Assembly: GCA_916610825.1 (NCBI GenBank)
Contig: OU744450.1
Location: 5,848,030 to 5,912,029, forward strand
Source of the DNA: Haliclystus octoradiatus
Taxonomy: Eukaryota; Cnidaria; Staurozoa; Stauromedusae; Haliclystidae
Reading direction: 5' to 3'
DNA: 64,000 nucleotides
Positions within the stretch are counted from its first letter, which is position 1. Each line of letters opens with the position of its first letter. The position numbers and the translations under genes were made by a program. Below are positions 13,401-23,644 of the stretch, one piece after another. A model generated the notes under the pieces. The model was not told where the DNA came from. It did not search any database and saw only the letters and a program-made list of their open reading frames with translations.

Positions 13401-16400
13401 TTACAAATGACACAGTAGGGAATAGTGAGGAGAGTTGGAATACTGTGAATACTTGACCTATAACTCATTAATGCTGTGCTCAATATATTTTGTATACATA
13501 CCAAATTATAGAGTAAATATTCATGATTTATGCTACAGAGGTTTTCAATTTGAAATAGAAAAGATACGTGAGTTATGTTTAAAAATGTTGCGCTAATTGG
13601 AGTTCGTCAAAAATAAAAAACGAGGGGAAAGCTAGGACATCGCTTATTTCTGACCTTTTTGAACAATAACTGGTTACAAATAGATCCCACAGAAGTAGAT
13701 TTGTAATACAATCATTATACAAAAGTTTCATTGATATTGCTGCATTAGATGATTAATTTTTTACAAATTACTTAATCAAAAATCAAAAATTTGAATTAAA
13801 AATCACGTTTTGTTGACTTTATCGTTGTTGCACCGATTTCATAAATAATCCAGTCAGTGAGACAAATCCTTGCATTGTAGCCCTTTCCCTTGTGTCATCA
13901 GACATCGGTGTATATAATAAACATTGTTTTTTTATACATCATTTTGTGATTATCAATAAAATCAAAAGTTCATAAACAGTTCATGAACTCCTGAAATGTT
14001 TCTTTTCGTTAGGGAAACATCCATTTTAAGAAAAGTAGAAAATACATAGGGACAGGAAGCTTGTATTATGTTCATTACTTGAAGTATTTGATCTTCCAAT
14101 TGATCTTTTATCAAACCGTTTGATGCCTTCAATTCTTGTAATTCATTCTGGCATGCCATTAGCTGAAATTCAAAGGATAATCTCATCAGAGAAAGTATGA
14201 AACATAAATAATATTTACTTCCTAACTGTTGTACATGATTACATAATGTAAGCATTGTCACAGTTTTTATTTGGGGATTTAGTGCAAGCCTAGGTCTATC
14301 GGTGGAACTTGAGTGCTTATCTGAAACATGAATTTGAAACATGAAAATCCTTGTCAAAACAATATCAGACAGACACAAAGTGCACACAGTGAAAGCAGGT
14401 TAAGATGTATTTTCTTACACAACTGACATCAAACCATGAAGAACATGTGCGTTTTCATGGCATTTTCACATTTTACATGCATGTTCAAAGTTCAATCAAT
14501 AGAAAGGAAAACCCTTGAAAATATATTAAACAAATAGAATTGGATTAATGTGTTATTTGTTTTGGCGCAGATAGAAAAGAAGGAATTCCGCTGATCGGAG
14601 GAAATTTCTTATGCCTGATCTTAATATCGCAAATATGGATGTTTCCATGGTTTTTAACTTTTTATGGCTTATAAAAGTTATCGATTTTACTTTTTTACAT
14701 TTCCAAGGTGTTTTCATTACACTTTCATGACATTTTCACGGTAACTTTGATGTTGGTAGTGATATTCAATAATTTAGTTTCCTGGCTCTGATGGTAGATG
14801 TCTTACCTCTTGTTCTGAATCAGTCAATTTTTGAACCACAACAAGGTTATCATCATTTGACTTTTGATAGAGAACTGTTAATGATTCTTTATCATTTTCT
14901 AACTCAAGAATTGATTCTTCGAGAAACTCATTATGTTCTTGAAGGTCACGTATCTGAAAGAAAATGTAACAGATCTTAGTCTTTGCATCAAACAATCAAG
15001 TGAAGTATGGTATTTACCAAGTGCCATATAATATGTTCAATTGAAATTATACATTCTTGACACCCTTTGTGAAGAAGGTAGCCATGAACACATTACAAAC
15101 AGTTGTAGAGCACTTTTATATGCAGGTTTGATTCAATAGAAAAATTTACTGTTTTGACATTTCCAGAGTGACCACTATAGACAGGTGACTGTTATAACAG
15201 GATGGACTATTTTTTATTTAAAAATTCAGTATGATGCAATTTTCTGTTAGAGATCTGCTGCACTGGGATATGCTAGGTCTACACATCGCAACAAAATGAT
15301 TGAAGGTATACAGGCTTTAGGTATCTGACAAAAGTTTAGCCTTTCAGAATTCTGGAACATTTTCAACATTTTTATTCAGGTTTTGTCTGTAGATCAGAAA
15401 ATTATTAATCCTCTTCTGGATTTTCTCCAACTTTCTGACATCTAAGATCGCAGGATCCTCACTTTTGTTGGACTCTGATACAGATATTCTGCGTTTACAG
15501 ACCGCGATTCATTCACAAAAGAATAGGGTCTGTGTGTTTTGCACAGTTCTCTGTCCAGCCACTCTACAAAACGTAGAGCGGAAGTTTATGATCGATGCCT
15601 GGTAAATCTATTGTTCTTAGATAATAATCATCACCTCCGTTCGATCAATTACTTGTCATAGCTACGAAGCCTAAAATAGAACTTATTGCATTCATGTCAA
15701 CTGAAGTGAACAAAGTAATGTGAGAATCCCGGTGAGAATCATCTCAATCTTGCATAATTATGTGACATCAATCTTATTCTGATACGAGGTCCGGACAGAG
15801 AAACCGAGCAATTCACACAGACCCTATTCTTTTGTGAATGAATCGCGGTCTGTAACGCAGGCTATGATACAGGTTGAGTTGTTTAATTATGTAAAAATTA
15901 CATTTTTCTATCTGAAACTAACCTTTTTCCGTAATGAAGCCATTTCAGCTGATTCAATCTTTTCTTGAATGCTAGTCTGAGGTGTTGTTGCTATTGTATT
16001 ATTAACTTCAATTCTCTTCTTTAATGTGTTTACTTGGAATGACAATTGTTCGTTTTGTGATTTCATCTGAATAAATGAGAATTGATTTATAGTTAATGAT
16101 GGTGACATCACAAAATAAATCGGTATGGTATTACACCAAGCATGAAATCTCATGTAACCCCTATTGTAGCAGTAATTGCTTACCAAAAATCTCAGTAATT
16201 GACAGCCCTGATCCTTGTTAATATCTCTGTTCTAGTGGCAGCCAAAAATTGTGTCAATAAGCAGATTGTGATACTAATGCATGGTAGTAACATAAACAAG
16301 GTTGTAACAACAAAAACATTAACCTAACTAGTTGGGATATAAAGGTCAGATTAAGGAGTAGTCTTATTATTAATCACAAGGTCACATGACATACTAGCCT

Positions 16401-19400
16401 GGGTCCAGACAGACTTTTCCTTCGTATAGTCCATCTGCGTATTGGCGCCAAGTACCGCATACAAAGTGCTTGTACTGAATTCATATCAAATCAAATATTT
16501 CCCTAGTGTGGTTTCCTGTTATTACTCAATTTCCCTTATTTTAAAATACTGGCTAATTGTTCATATATTTTATTAGCCAATCAAAATTTACTGCCAAAAA
16601 AGTGGCAATGGAAATAACAATCAGTACGCTAAATTTAGCGTTAATGTGCAGACGGATTATACGAAGAAAAGTTTGTCTGCACGCAGGCTAATGACATACC
16701 TGTTGCAATTGTGATCCAAGGGTCTCGTTTTGTGTTAATATCTCTTTAATATTTTCTTTCTGAGATTTTTCAAATGTCTGCGAAACTTTTTGCACACCAT
16801 TGAGCTGTAAACCTAGATTTTGAACTTCATTTTGTAAGTCTTGAATGCTGGCTTCATAATGTTCTTCCCGTTGACTCATTTGAGTTCTCAAATAATGTTT
16901 GTCTTGATGCAATTCCTGTTAAATAATGCAAGAAACCTCAAATGTAAGTTATGGTAAAATTTTATGGTAATTTATTTCCCATATATCTAAGTAAACATCA
17001 TTTCCATTTTTTCAGATGTTTTAACGCGTTGATAAATGTTGATAACCTAGTGAGATGTGTTCTGCATTTTGATTCAATGCAAAGTTCCGCTATGCTTCGT
17101 TATAGTAATTTCTGGGCTCATTCACGTTTTTATGCAGTATCCATGTTTTTAGCTCTGGAACGAGCTGGATTGACAGACAGCTAACAGTGCTACTCCTGCG
17201 AAAAACAGTTCAGGAGTATATGAACAGTTCATGAACGTTAAAATACACTCAATTTTTACAAAGTATTCATGAACAGTTCATGAAATTTTGGGGCCATTTA
17301 ACATTCATGAACTGCTCATGACTCCTGAACTGTTCTCCCAGGGGTAACACAGCACCGTCAAGTGATTAAATTTCAAACTTTTTTGATTGATGGGACTTTA
17401 AACTGTTTCCGATCAATCTACACAGCATGACAAGACATTTTAGGTATCATAAACTGTAGTTTGAATCCTCCATAGAATTATTTTGTATAGATTTCCATAA
17501 GTAATCAAGTAACAGTGTTACAAGCTATCATGATTACAGTGTGTCATGATATATAGGCTACAGATCAAAGGTCATTGAATCATAATCTTGGGCCTGAGAT
17601 TATTGATAAGATATGAAAAACAAATTACTCAGAAAAGTATGGAAAACAATAGATTATATTCTGAAAGTTAATAGGATAACATTTTATGTGATCTTGATAA
17701 GAGGAAAATAGTTCTGATCAATTGACCACAAATGTTGCAGTGAATTATGATAGGGTCAGATACAAAAAACAAGCACGGAGCAATAAACTGTCCGGCAGTT
17801 TCAAGGCATGCTTCGCAACCTAAATGTTCTGTTCAGCTGGTGCAATTATCAAAGTAGGCCTACTGTAATTTGCCATCAAACTTAGCTATGTACTTAAAAG
17901 ACATACAAAATCAAATTGGGTAAGAAAATAATTCTGATTCATTAATTAATTGAATGGTTGGTTAGCCTAGTTGAAAGGGAATTTTTTTCCGGTGGCATCT
18001 ATTCGCTGCAGTTGAAATAGGCTTAAAGGTTTTCAAAATATTGGCTCCAGGTTTCAAGATCAAGGTACCGAAATAACACAAATGACAACCCCAACATAAA
18101 CATGCACTAGATTTTGAGTGCGTAGCACTAGCATACGTCGGACAATATTCCCTTGGAAGATCGTAGGAGGCAGAATTCACCATAAACCCTTTGAAAGTAA
18201 ACACCCTCAAATTATATGAAAACAAATGCATTCCCAGGCATATTATAACCAAAATAAATGAATTTTTGGAAGATGGGAAAGATCTCCATACACTACCAAC
18301 ACCAGAACCATAAGAATGCCATGAAAGTGTTGAGAAAACATCATGAAAATGTACAAAAGGTGAAAAAAAAATTTTTTAAGACGAAATTAAAATGTGAAAA
18401 TATCTTGACAATGGCATGAAAATGCAATGCAATTTCACGGTTTTTTCATGGTTTTGATGTGAGTAGTGATATGTAATAACTAAACAATAATTACATATGT
18501 TGACAATATATTGTTGTGGTTAAAACCAATACCACAAGGATAGGTCTATTACAGACAAGCTGGATTAGTAATCCTAAAATGTTACTGATCAGCTGGATAA
18601 AAGAAATTTAAATTTAAGAAAATAGTGCAGCAAAATATAGGCAGTTTGCAGCTTGTCGAAAAGTTTGTCAAAAGCTGGTGACAGGGTCGAGTAATTAATG
18701 TAAACAACATTTTGTATAATATTAATCATGGTATAAATATTTTTATAATTTTTTGGATAAACCTTTTTTGTGTAACCTGAAACGCAATCGATTGTTTTGT
18801 TTTGGAGATTTGCTAAAATACTATGGAATTTCTTTGATAAACTTCACACTCGGTAAAATAACAAATCGCTAGAAAGACAGACTAGTCAGTATAGTTTAGA
18901 CTTTGCTCGATCGTTTCAATTCCTGATATATTCTGTATCGAACATTCTAAATTAAGCAAGATTTATTGCCGTAAAATTGTTGAAAATCTTTCACTCGAGA
19001 CATCGTTGAAATACAAACTACAAAAACACTATAATTTATCCTTCTATATGTTAATAATTTTCGTTATGGAAAATATATATATCTAGGTGTAGAATGCTCT
19101 TCTGTTTATTTAAAGCATTCTCGAAATTTTGGTTGAAAAGTTCTACGTGCAGAAAATTTAACAGAATATGTTGTACAATTAATAACAAGCAGATATTGTC
19201 AGGTGCAGAAAATTGTACTTAACGATCAAGATTTCATGCTGAGCGTCAGTCGCCAGACAAAATAAGTTCTATGCGGAAAAAACTCCACGTTGTGGGTAAT
19301 ATCCCGACAACATTTTCATTTAACATTATCAATATCCCATAAAGGATAAATGTCAGTACATTTGAACAAATAGAATATCAAGATTTTGATAAAAACGGAA

Positions 19401-20257
19401 GGAAACTTATTAGCAAATTTATTGATTGAGTAGGTTGAAGGCAGACAACCTTTGATTGTGAAACATGAGCTTTTATGTTGTTGTTATGCGAGGTGTTGCG
19501 TTACGTAAGAAGGAGATATCATTGAAAATAAATATATCGCAGTTTATGCTAATGTTATTATTTAGATGTAACAAATTAAAAAAGCAGACGCTATTATCAA
19601 TCTTGAAACATTGATAAACACTAAATTATGAATTAATTGAGATTAAATGCGAGTTTCTATGGTAAAAAGTAGTTAGGCGGAGCTTTAACCTGTAACGTGG
19701 TTGAAGTAGTCAGCTCATATTTTTGCTAGAAAACAACCCTAAATCGTCTTGAATTCCTTCAAAATACCTTTGCAGATCAAATCTCAGCGAATGAATAAAA
19801 GTTTTATGAAATTAATATGTCTGTTTTAAAAAATTCAGTTTACCAGCACATTTTCGGCACATACTGATTTCATTTGTGATAACGTGTAACAAACAACGCT
19901 TCAAAATAACAAATAATATAAGGAATTAAATCATCGTACCTCCATTCTTGATCGATATTCTTCTTGAACAGAATTTAACTTCTCTTCAAGTTCTCCGTTT
20001 CTCTCTAATAGAGCCTTGCCTGCTTCAGCAGCAAGTAGTAAATATTGTTCTTTCTCAGCTAATTTCTCGTAAACGTTCTGATCATCATCATCGTCACATT
20101 GTACATTTAAACTTTCATCTTCATCAATATAATCACAGAATTGTTCGTTATTATGGGTTAGGTATAAATTAGAATTAATAGAAATGTCAGTATCCATGTT
20201 TGAAAACTGATGAACTTGTGAAATGCTGGACTGGCGCTGAATAAATAAACTTGCCAT
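7486..20257 (-). CDS. BICD-family-like dynein cargo adaptor (coiled coil, 12 exons, 705 aa)
   Basis: Likely a cytoplasmic adaptor linking cargo to dynein-dynactin. Exons in order: 20257-19940, 16915-16700, 16066-15923, 14953-14807, 14162-14079, 13291-13016, 12383-12156, 11291-11196, 10439-10314, 9910-9789, 8714-8594 and 7725-7486. All borders are GT/AG and phases join exactly (2118 nt with stop). Residues 71-89 contain LLLAAEAGKALLERN, a CC1 box whose AAxxG (76-80) contacts dynein light-intermediate chain in known adaptors. LFNEL at 314-318 fits the Spindly motif (LFxE-hydrophobic), which contacts the dynactin pointed end. Coiled-coil segments surround both motifs, and one near the C-terminus includes LSEQLEQW. 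The tail is basic and Ser/Thr-rich. The order of motifs fits BICDL/BICDR best. At 705 residues it is longer than the vertebrate BICDL proteins I know (roughly 500-600), so Spindly-like or CDR2-like kin remain possible. Confidence 0.78.
8068..8398. mobile_element. CAGGGTC-type MITE carrying a nested repeat
   Basis: Starts cagggtctgacaagaag. Its far end (about 8386-8398, ttgtcagaccg) is separated from the body by the GC-rich repeat copy at about 8231-8390, so one repeat has landed in another. Same family as 12482-12647. It lies in the BICD-like gene's last intron. Confidence 0.45.
8779..8945. mobile_element. TTCATGAAC palindromic MITE
   Basis: Begins cccctgccaaaaacagtt and closes with an approximate reverse complement. 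Arms carry repeated TTCATGAACAGTTCATGAA and a central GGCCCCAAA / TTTGGGGCC pair, so nearly the whole unit can fold into one hairpin. Other copies: about 1715-1810, 11400-11480, 17194-17347, 34107-34258, 42632-42774, 45985-46165, 46579-46714 and 50520-50632. Confidence 0.65.
10000..10255. repeat. TTTTCATGGCATTTTCA-type MITE copy
   Basis: Ends resemble CACTRCTAACACCAAAACC, with AT-rich internal runs of ttttcatggcattttcac. Related copies lie at about 14440-14762, 18288-18470 and 50395-50520. Low-complexity interior, no coding potential. Confidence 0.4.
10540..10789 (+). mobile_element. 5'-truncated LINE 3' end
   Basis: Shares with 42163-42640 and 63280-63864 the block that encodes the C-terminus of a LINE ORF2-like protein (tcatggtatccttcactgg-like start, then tttgtgtagcaaatatg). 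It ends tgtgactgtctatact followed by a short CTA run. In-frame stops make it dead. BICD-like gene, intron 8. Confidence 0.6.
12482..12647. mobile_element. hAT-like MITE, 166 bp
   Basis: Inverted ends CAGGGTCCGACAAAA and (reverse complement) CAGGGTTCAACAAAA. The element is flanked by a perfect 8-bp duplication, gctgtagg, at 12474-12481 and 12648-12655. Related copies: 8068-8398 and about 15310-15480. CAGGG ends with an 8-bp duplication are typical of hAT elements. Confidence 0.75.
15485..15864. mobile_element. TAGCCTGCG-type MITE, 380 bp
   Basis: Left end TATTCTGCGTTTACAGACCG and right end (reverse complement) TAGCCTGCGTTACAGACCGC, with inverted repeats running about 50 bp. Flanks tgatacaga (15476-15484) and tgatacagg (15865-15873) match in 8 of 9 positions. 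It has inserted at the end of an older CAGGGTC-type copy. Intron 3 of the BICD-like gene. Confidence 0.7.
16395..16690. mobile_element. TAGCCTGCG-type MITE at a splice donor, 296 bp
   Basis: Ends TAGCCTGGGTCCAGACAGAC and (reverse complement) TAGCCTGCGTGCAGACAAAC, arms about 40 bp. Flanked by a perfect 9-bp duplication, atgacatac, at 16386-16394 and 16691-16699. The right copy is the 5' splice site of exon 2 of the BICD-like gene on the minus strand (CAG then GTATGTCAT), so insertion occurred directly at the start of that intron. Confidence 0.85.
17194..17347. mobile_element. TTCATGAAC palindromic MITE, well preserved
   Basis: From ctcctgcgaaaaacagttc to gaactgttctcccagggg. The two halves are near reverse complements, each holding TGAACAGTTCATGAA units and the ends CCTGCGAAAAACAG / CTGTTYTCNCAGG. 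Intron 1 of the BICD-like gene. Confidence 0.7.
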
Positions 20258-23200
20258 TTTCAGCGTCAGTCTCCATGACTCGCTGTGTCCATATCAAAAA
20301 TTAAATGCCACGAAAAAAGAGTTCCAAAACAAGTCGTTCTGCACTAATGCGTAAATAGATATATTCTTCGTTATACAATGAGTAACACTTCTTGCAGTAA
20401 TGTTTTGTTATGATAGCAATAAACGTTATTGAACCCTCCTACTGAGCGGTGTATCTCTCAAATCTTATGGTTCTTGTTGATATTTTATTCGTCATATATA
20501 CACGCTTTTGTCGCGATGATCCCACTCAAACAAACTTTTCAAGGCACTTGTCACCCTAATTCTATTTAACCAATCATTGTTGAATATGAACAATGGATAC
20601 AAAAACGAACCAATCAGATTGATGGAGCTGACATCAAGTTCATTTCCCTTTTCAAAGAAAACAATGACGTCAGTTGATACTGAAACTCAACAAGTATTAC
20701 ATTTTGTAATATTTGACGGTGGCCATTTACAATGAGAACAATGTAATCGTAACTCTTATTCCAGATCAGGAATGCAGTATATGTATACAACATGTTCACT
20801 GTAAATACATAAAAGACATCATGCTGTAAGTATTGAGAAGAGTTAATAAGCAGAACTGTTTCCATGGTAACATGAATGAAATTTCTATTCTTACACTTCC
20901 TCTTTCTCACAAGGTGGTTTTTCTTTCACAAACGGATTTTAAGTTTAATGAGAATTTGAGAACCAATTCCTTACGATCTTTATTTAATACATGACTCTGT
21001 TTATTCAGATGAGATCACAAACAAAAATATCTCATCGGTAATATTCTAAAGCGAATCCGAACGCAAATCCGATCCGATTTAGTTCTTCCTGCGGGTTCAG
21101 ATCGGGAAAATACTGCTTCTATGTACCTTTATAAAAATTCTTAAAAGAATTTAGGATATTCTTTGCTAATTTTTTATCACAACTTTTTCATTTTACTCGA
21201 TTTCTTTTTTTAATTAATCATTTTATAAGTCAAGTTTCTTTAAAGGGTAATATGTCCTTTGCAAAATAATGTTTGTTTATCTTTTTCACGATCTGTAACG
21301 TAACTTCTTTAGGGTCAAAAAGTTCTGTTTGACTCCAACCCAGCCTATAGGAACGCAATGGAAGTTACCCCAAGCCTCGTAGGTATGCCACCAATTAAGG
21401 CTTAACGCTAGCCATGGCTTATAGGATCAGAAAGCTGGTGTTGGAATTTTGATGTGACACGACTCTTTATATTTGTTGTCAATGAAATCTACTGAGTAGT
21501 AGTACAGTATAGAAGACAGTCACATTATAGGAATGTGCCGTTCCTCTTACGCCTAACATATTTGCTACACAATGCCAACGCCACAAATCACAGTCAGACA
21601 TAGCTGACAAAGAAACTTGTAAATAAGACAATTCACGAACGATACAAAACATTATGAAAAGATACTACTTAACCATAGCCCCATCGACGCAATTCATTCG
21701 ATTGCCAATGAAGGATGTTATGCAGGGGTTAAGTTAAGGGGCATACGTCTTTGATCTCTGGCGATGTGACTAATGAAATTTGACAGGCAAACAAAGGGAG
21801 ACTTGGGCAATAGACAACCTCAACTTACATAAGTCATACCATGGTCATACAGCCAGAAAAGTTAAAAATAAATGCAATGAACACAAGGTATATATTCAAT
21901 TACAGTTTGTATTGCATATACCTATTACAACTTTACAATTTCTTTTTATTTATTTATTTTTTATTCCAATATTTTTCTTGTTCTTAAATGAATATTTGAG
22001 TGAGGTAAAAATCATGAACATAGAGTAGTAAATAGAGAACAAATTAATTATCAGCAAAAGTTATCGGCATACAATCATGATAACCGGATCAGGTAAGTGG
22101 TCCAGGTACCTTAGTGGAGAGCATGCGCTATCCTATGAGTACAAGTGAGTACGAGTGAGTACGAGTGAGTACGAGTTGAGTACAATTCTATCTGGTAAAT
22201 GTAATCTCTTGTTTGCGCATGTCAGAGATGTCAGGGTGTGGCAATCCCTCTTGCCATTATGATTTAGCGTGCTAATCGCATTTGAGTTATTGTTCTACTG
22301 TATTCCCAAATTTGGTTTTTACTAAATTATCATTTCTTGATTTATCTTGTTTTACGGATTGCTACGGATTTCTTAGTTCACACTGAGTGCACATTTAATA
22401 TGGCTGTCTTGAATGGTCAGGGTTATATTGCTCTGATTAGCCGGCAGTTGACTTGATTGATTTACCCATGTTCTATACTGCACTTGCATTTTTATTGTTA
22501 AATTTATTATTGTTAATGCTATTATTAATTTATATTGGCTTAGTTATCTGTCTGAAGATCGCCTTGAAATGCGTGAAACTTGAGTAACAGCAAAGAATGT
22601 GTATTGGCTTAGTTATATATTTTCTAAAAAGAAGAAATTTCTGCTTTATCTAAACGAATCTTGAATGCAGCTAATGTTTTTGACTGTACGACGTCATCTT
22701 CCAAAGTTCCATCGTGGGACCGTTGGTTGAGAAAATTGATAATTGCTTTTGACTCAAGGCGTGACATGCTTTGTAATTTTAATTTATATCCACGTATAAC
22801 TTATATTTTTAATTTTCATGATGTAGCGATAATGATTCCAGTATAAGGTCTACTACTTCATGAACAATTTTATAAATCCTTATTAAATCTGCTTTGATTT
22901 GCCGCAGCTGTATATAATGAATCTAGTTGAAGAATCAGTGTAGCTAATTGTACTTTATTCTTGATAAATTTCCAATTTTCTTTATAAATTTACATCGGAT
23001 GTTCTCTATTAATATCTCTTTCACGTATACCTTGAGTGTTCGAATGAATACATCGGTTTGTCTCGATAGAAAGCATTTGAACATCAAGAACGATCAGTAG
23101 AGTTTGCTTTTGAATGCTATCATTGAGCATGGATTTGATGATTTCAGATCAGAAGTTATCATAATTTCAAGATCACACATTCAACTTCATCAAGTTGATA

Positions 23201-23385
23201 ATAAATTAATTGTCTATTGAATCATTTACTTGTGACCTTCAATTTTAATGCAGAAAACGAGCAACATTTTTCATAGGTAATGCAAAGTTGCCAGTCCTTA
23301 CCAATGTCCAACTGGTCGGGCTAAATAGTGTTTTGTAGGCTATTTATAAGTAGCGTCAAGACAAGGAGGTTTGAATGTAGCTGTC
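20258..23385. other. Gene-poor flank between BICD-like gene and LTR element
   Basis: Holds the BICD-like gene's 5' flank, a truncated LINE copy (21490-21775, separate entry) and a short run of gagtacgagt units at about 22138-22182. The rest is AT-rich sequence without supported exons. A 61-codon frame at 22661-22846 with a WDRWLRKL stretch is faintly gag-like but too short to call. The last part may belong to the LINE that the LTR element interrupts. Confidence 0.5.
21490..21775 (-). mobile_element. 5'-truncated LINE 3' end
   Basis: Reverse copy of the LINE tail described at 63280. On the plus strand it starts with a short tagtagtaca run, then acagtcacattatagg and catatttgctacacaa. No open frame. 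Confidence 0.6.
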
Positions 23386-23571
23386 TGTAATGTATCTATC
23401 GTATGCGCATGCGTAAGGTTATTTATAACTAAATGATTGCGCAGTTTTAAATCAGAGTGTTAGTGACGACCAGTGTAGAAGGTCGTATGTACGTAATATT
23501 AAATACATGATTCAGATCAACAGGATATACCTACACGGGTGTTTATTCGTCTATTGTCTTCGTATCTTACA
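23386..23571 (+). repeat. 5' LTR
   Basis: 186 bp, starts TGTAATGTATC and ends ATCTTACA. Contains the GCGCATGCG palindromic core tatgcgcatgcgta. Same sequence as the 3' LTR. Confidence 0.97.
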
Positions 23572-23588
23572 TGGCGCAGTTGATCCTG
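23572..23588 (+). promoter_or_regulatory. Primer-binding site
   Basis: TGGCGCAGTTGATCCTG directly abuts the 5' LTR with no spacer. TGG pairs with the CCA end of a tRNA; I cannot name the tRNA. Confidence 0.75.
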
Positions 23589-23644
23589 TTATTTGGACAG
23601 TAATATTTTACGTTATTCAAAGAGTTTAATTTTATTGCGTCACG

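Noticed and set aside
20614..20910. 98-codon minus-strand frame upstream of the BICD-like gene
   Set aside because: No domain, no splice support, composition like the surrounding non-coding DNA.
22661..22846. Gag-like fragment (SWDRWLRKL)
   Set aside because: Only about ten suggestive residues; not enough to name a retroelement.
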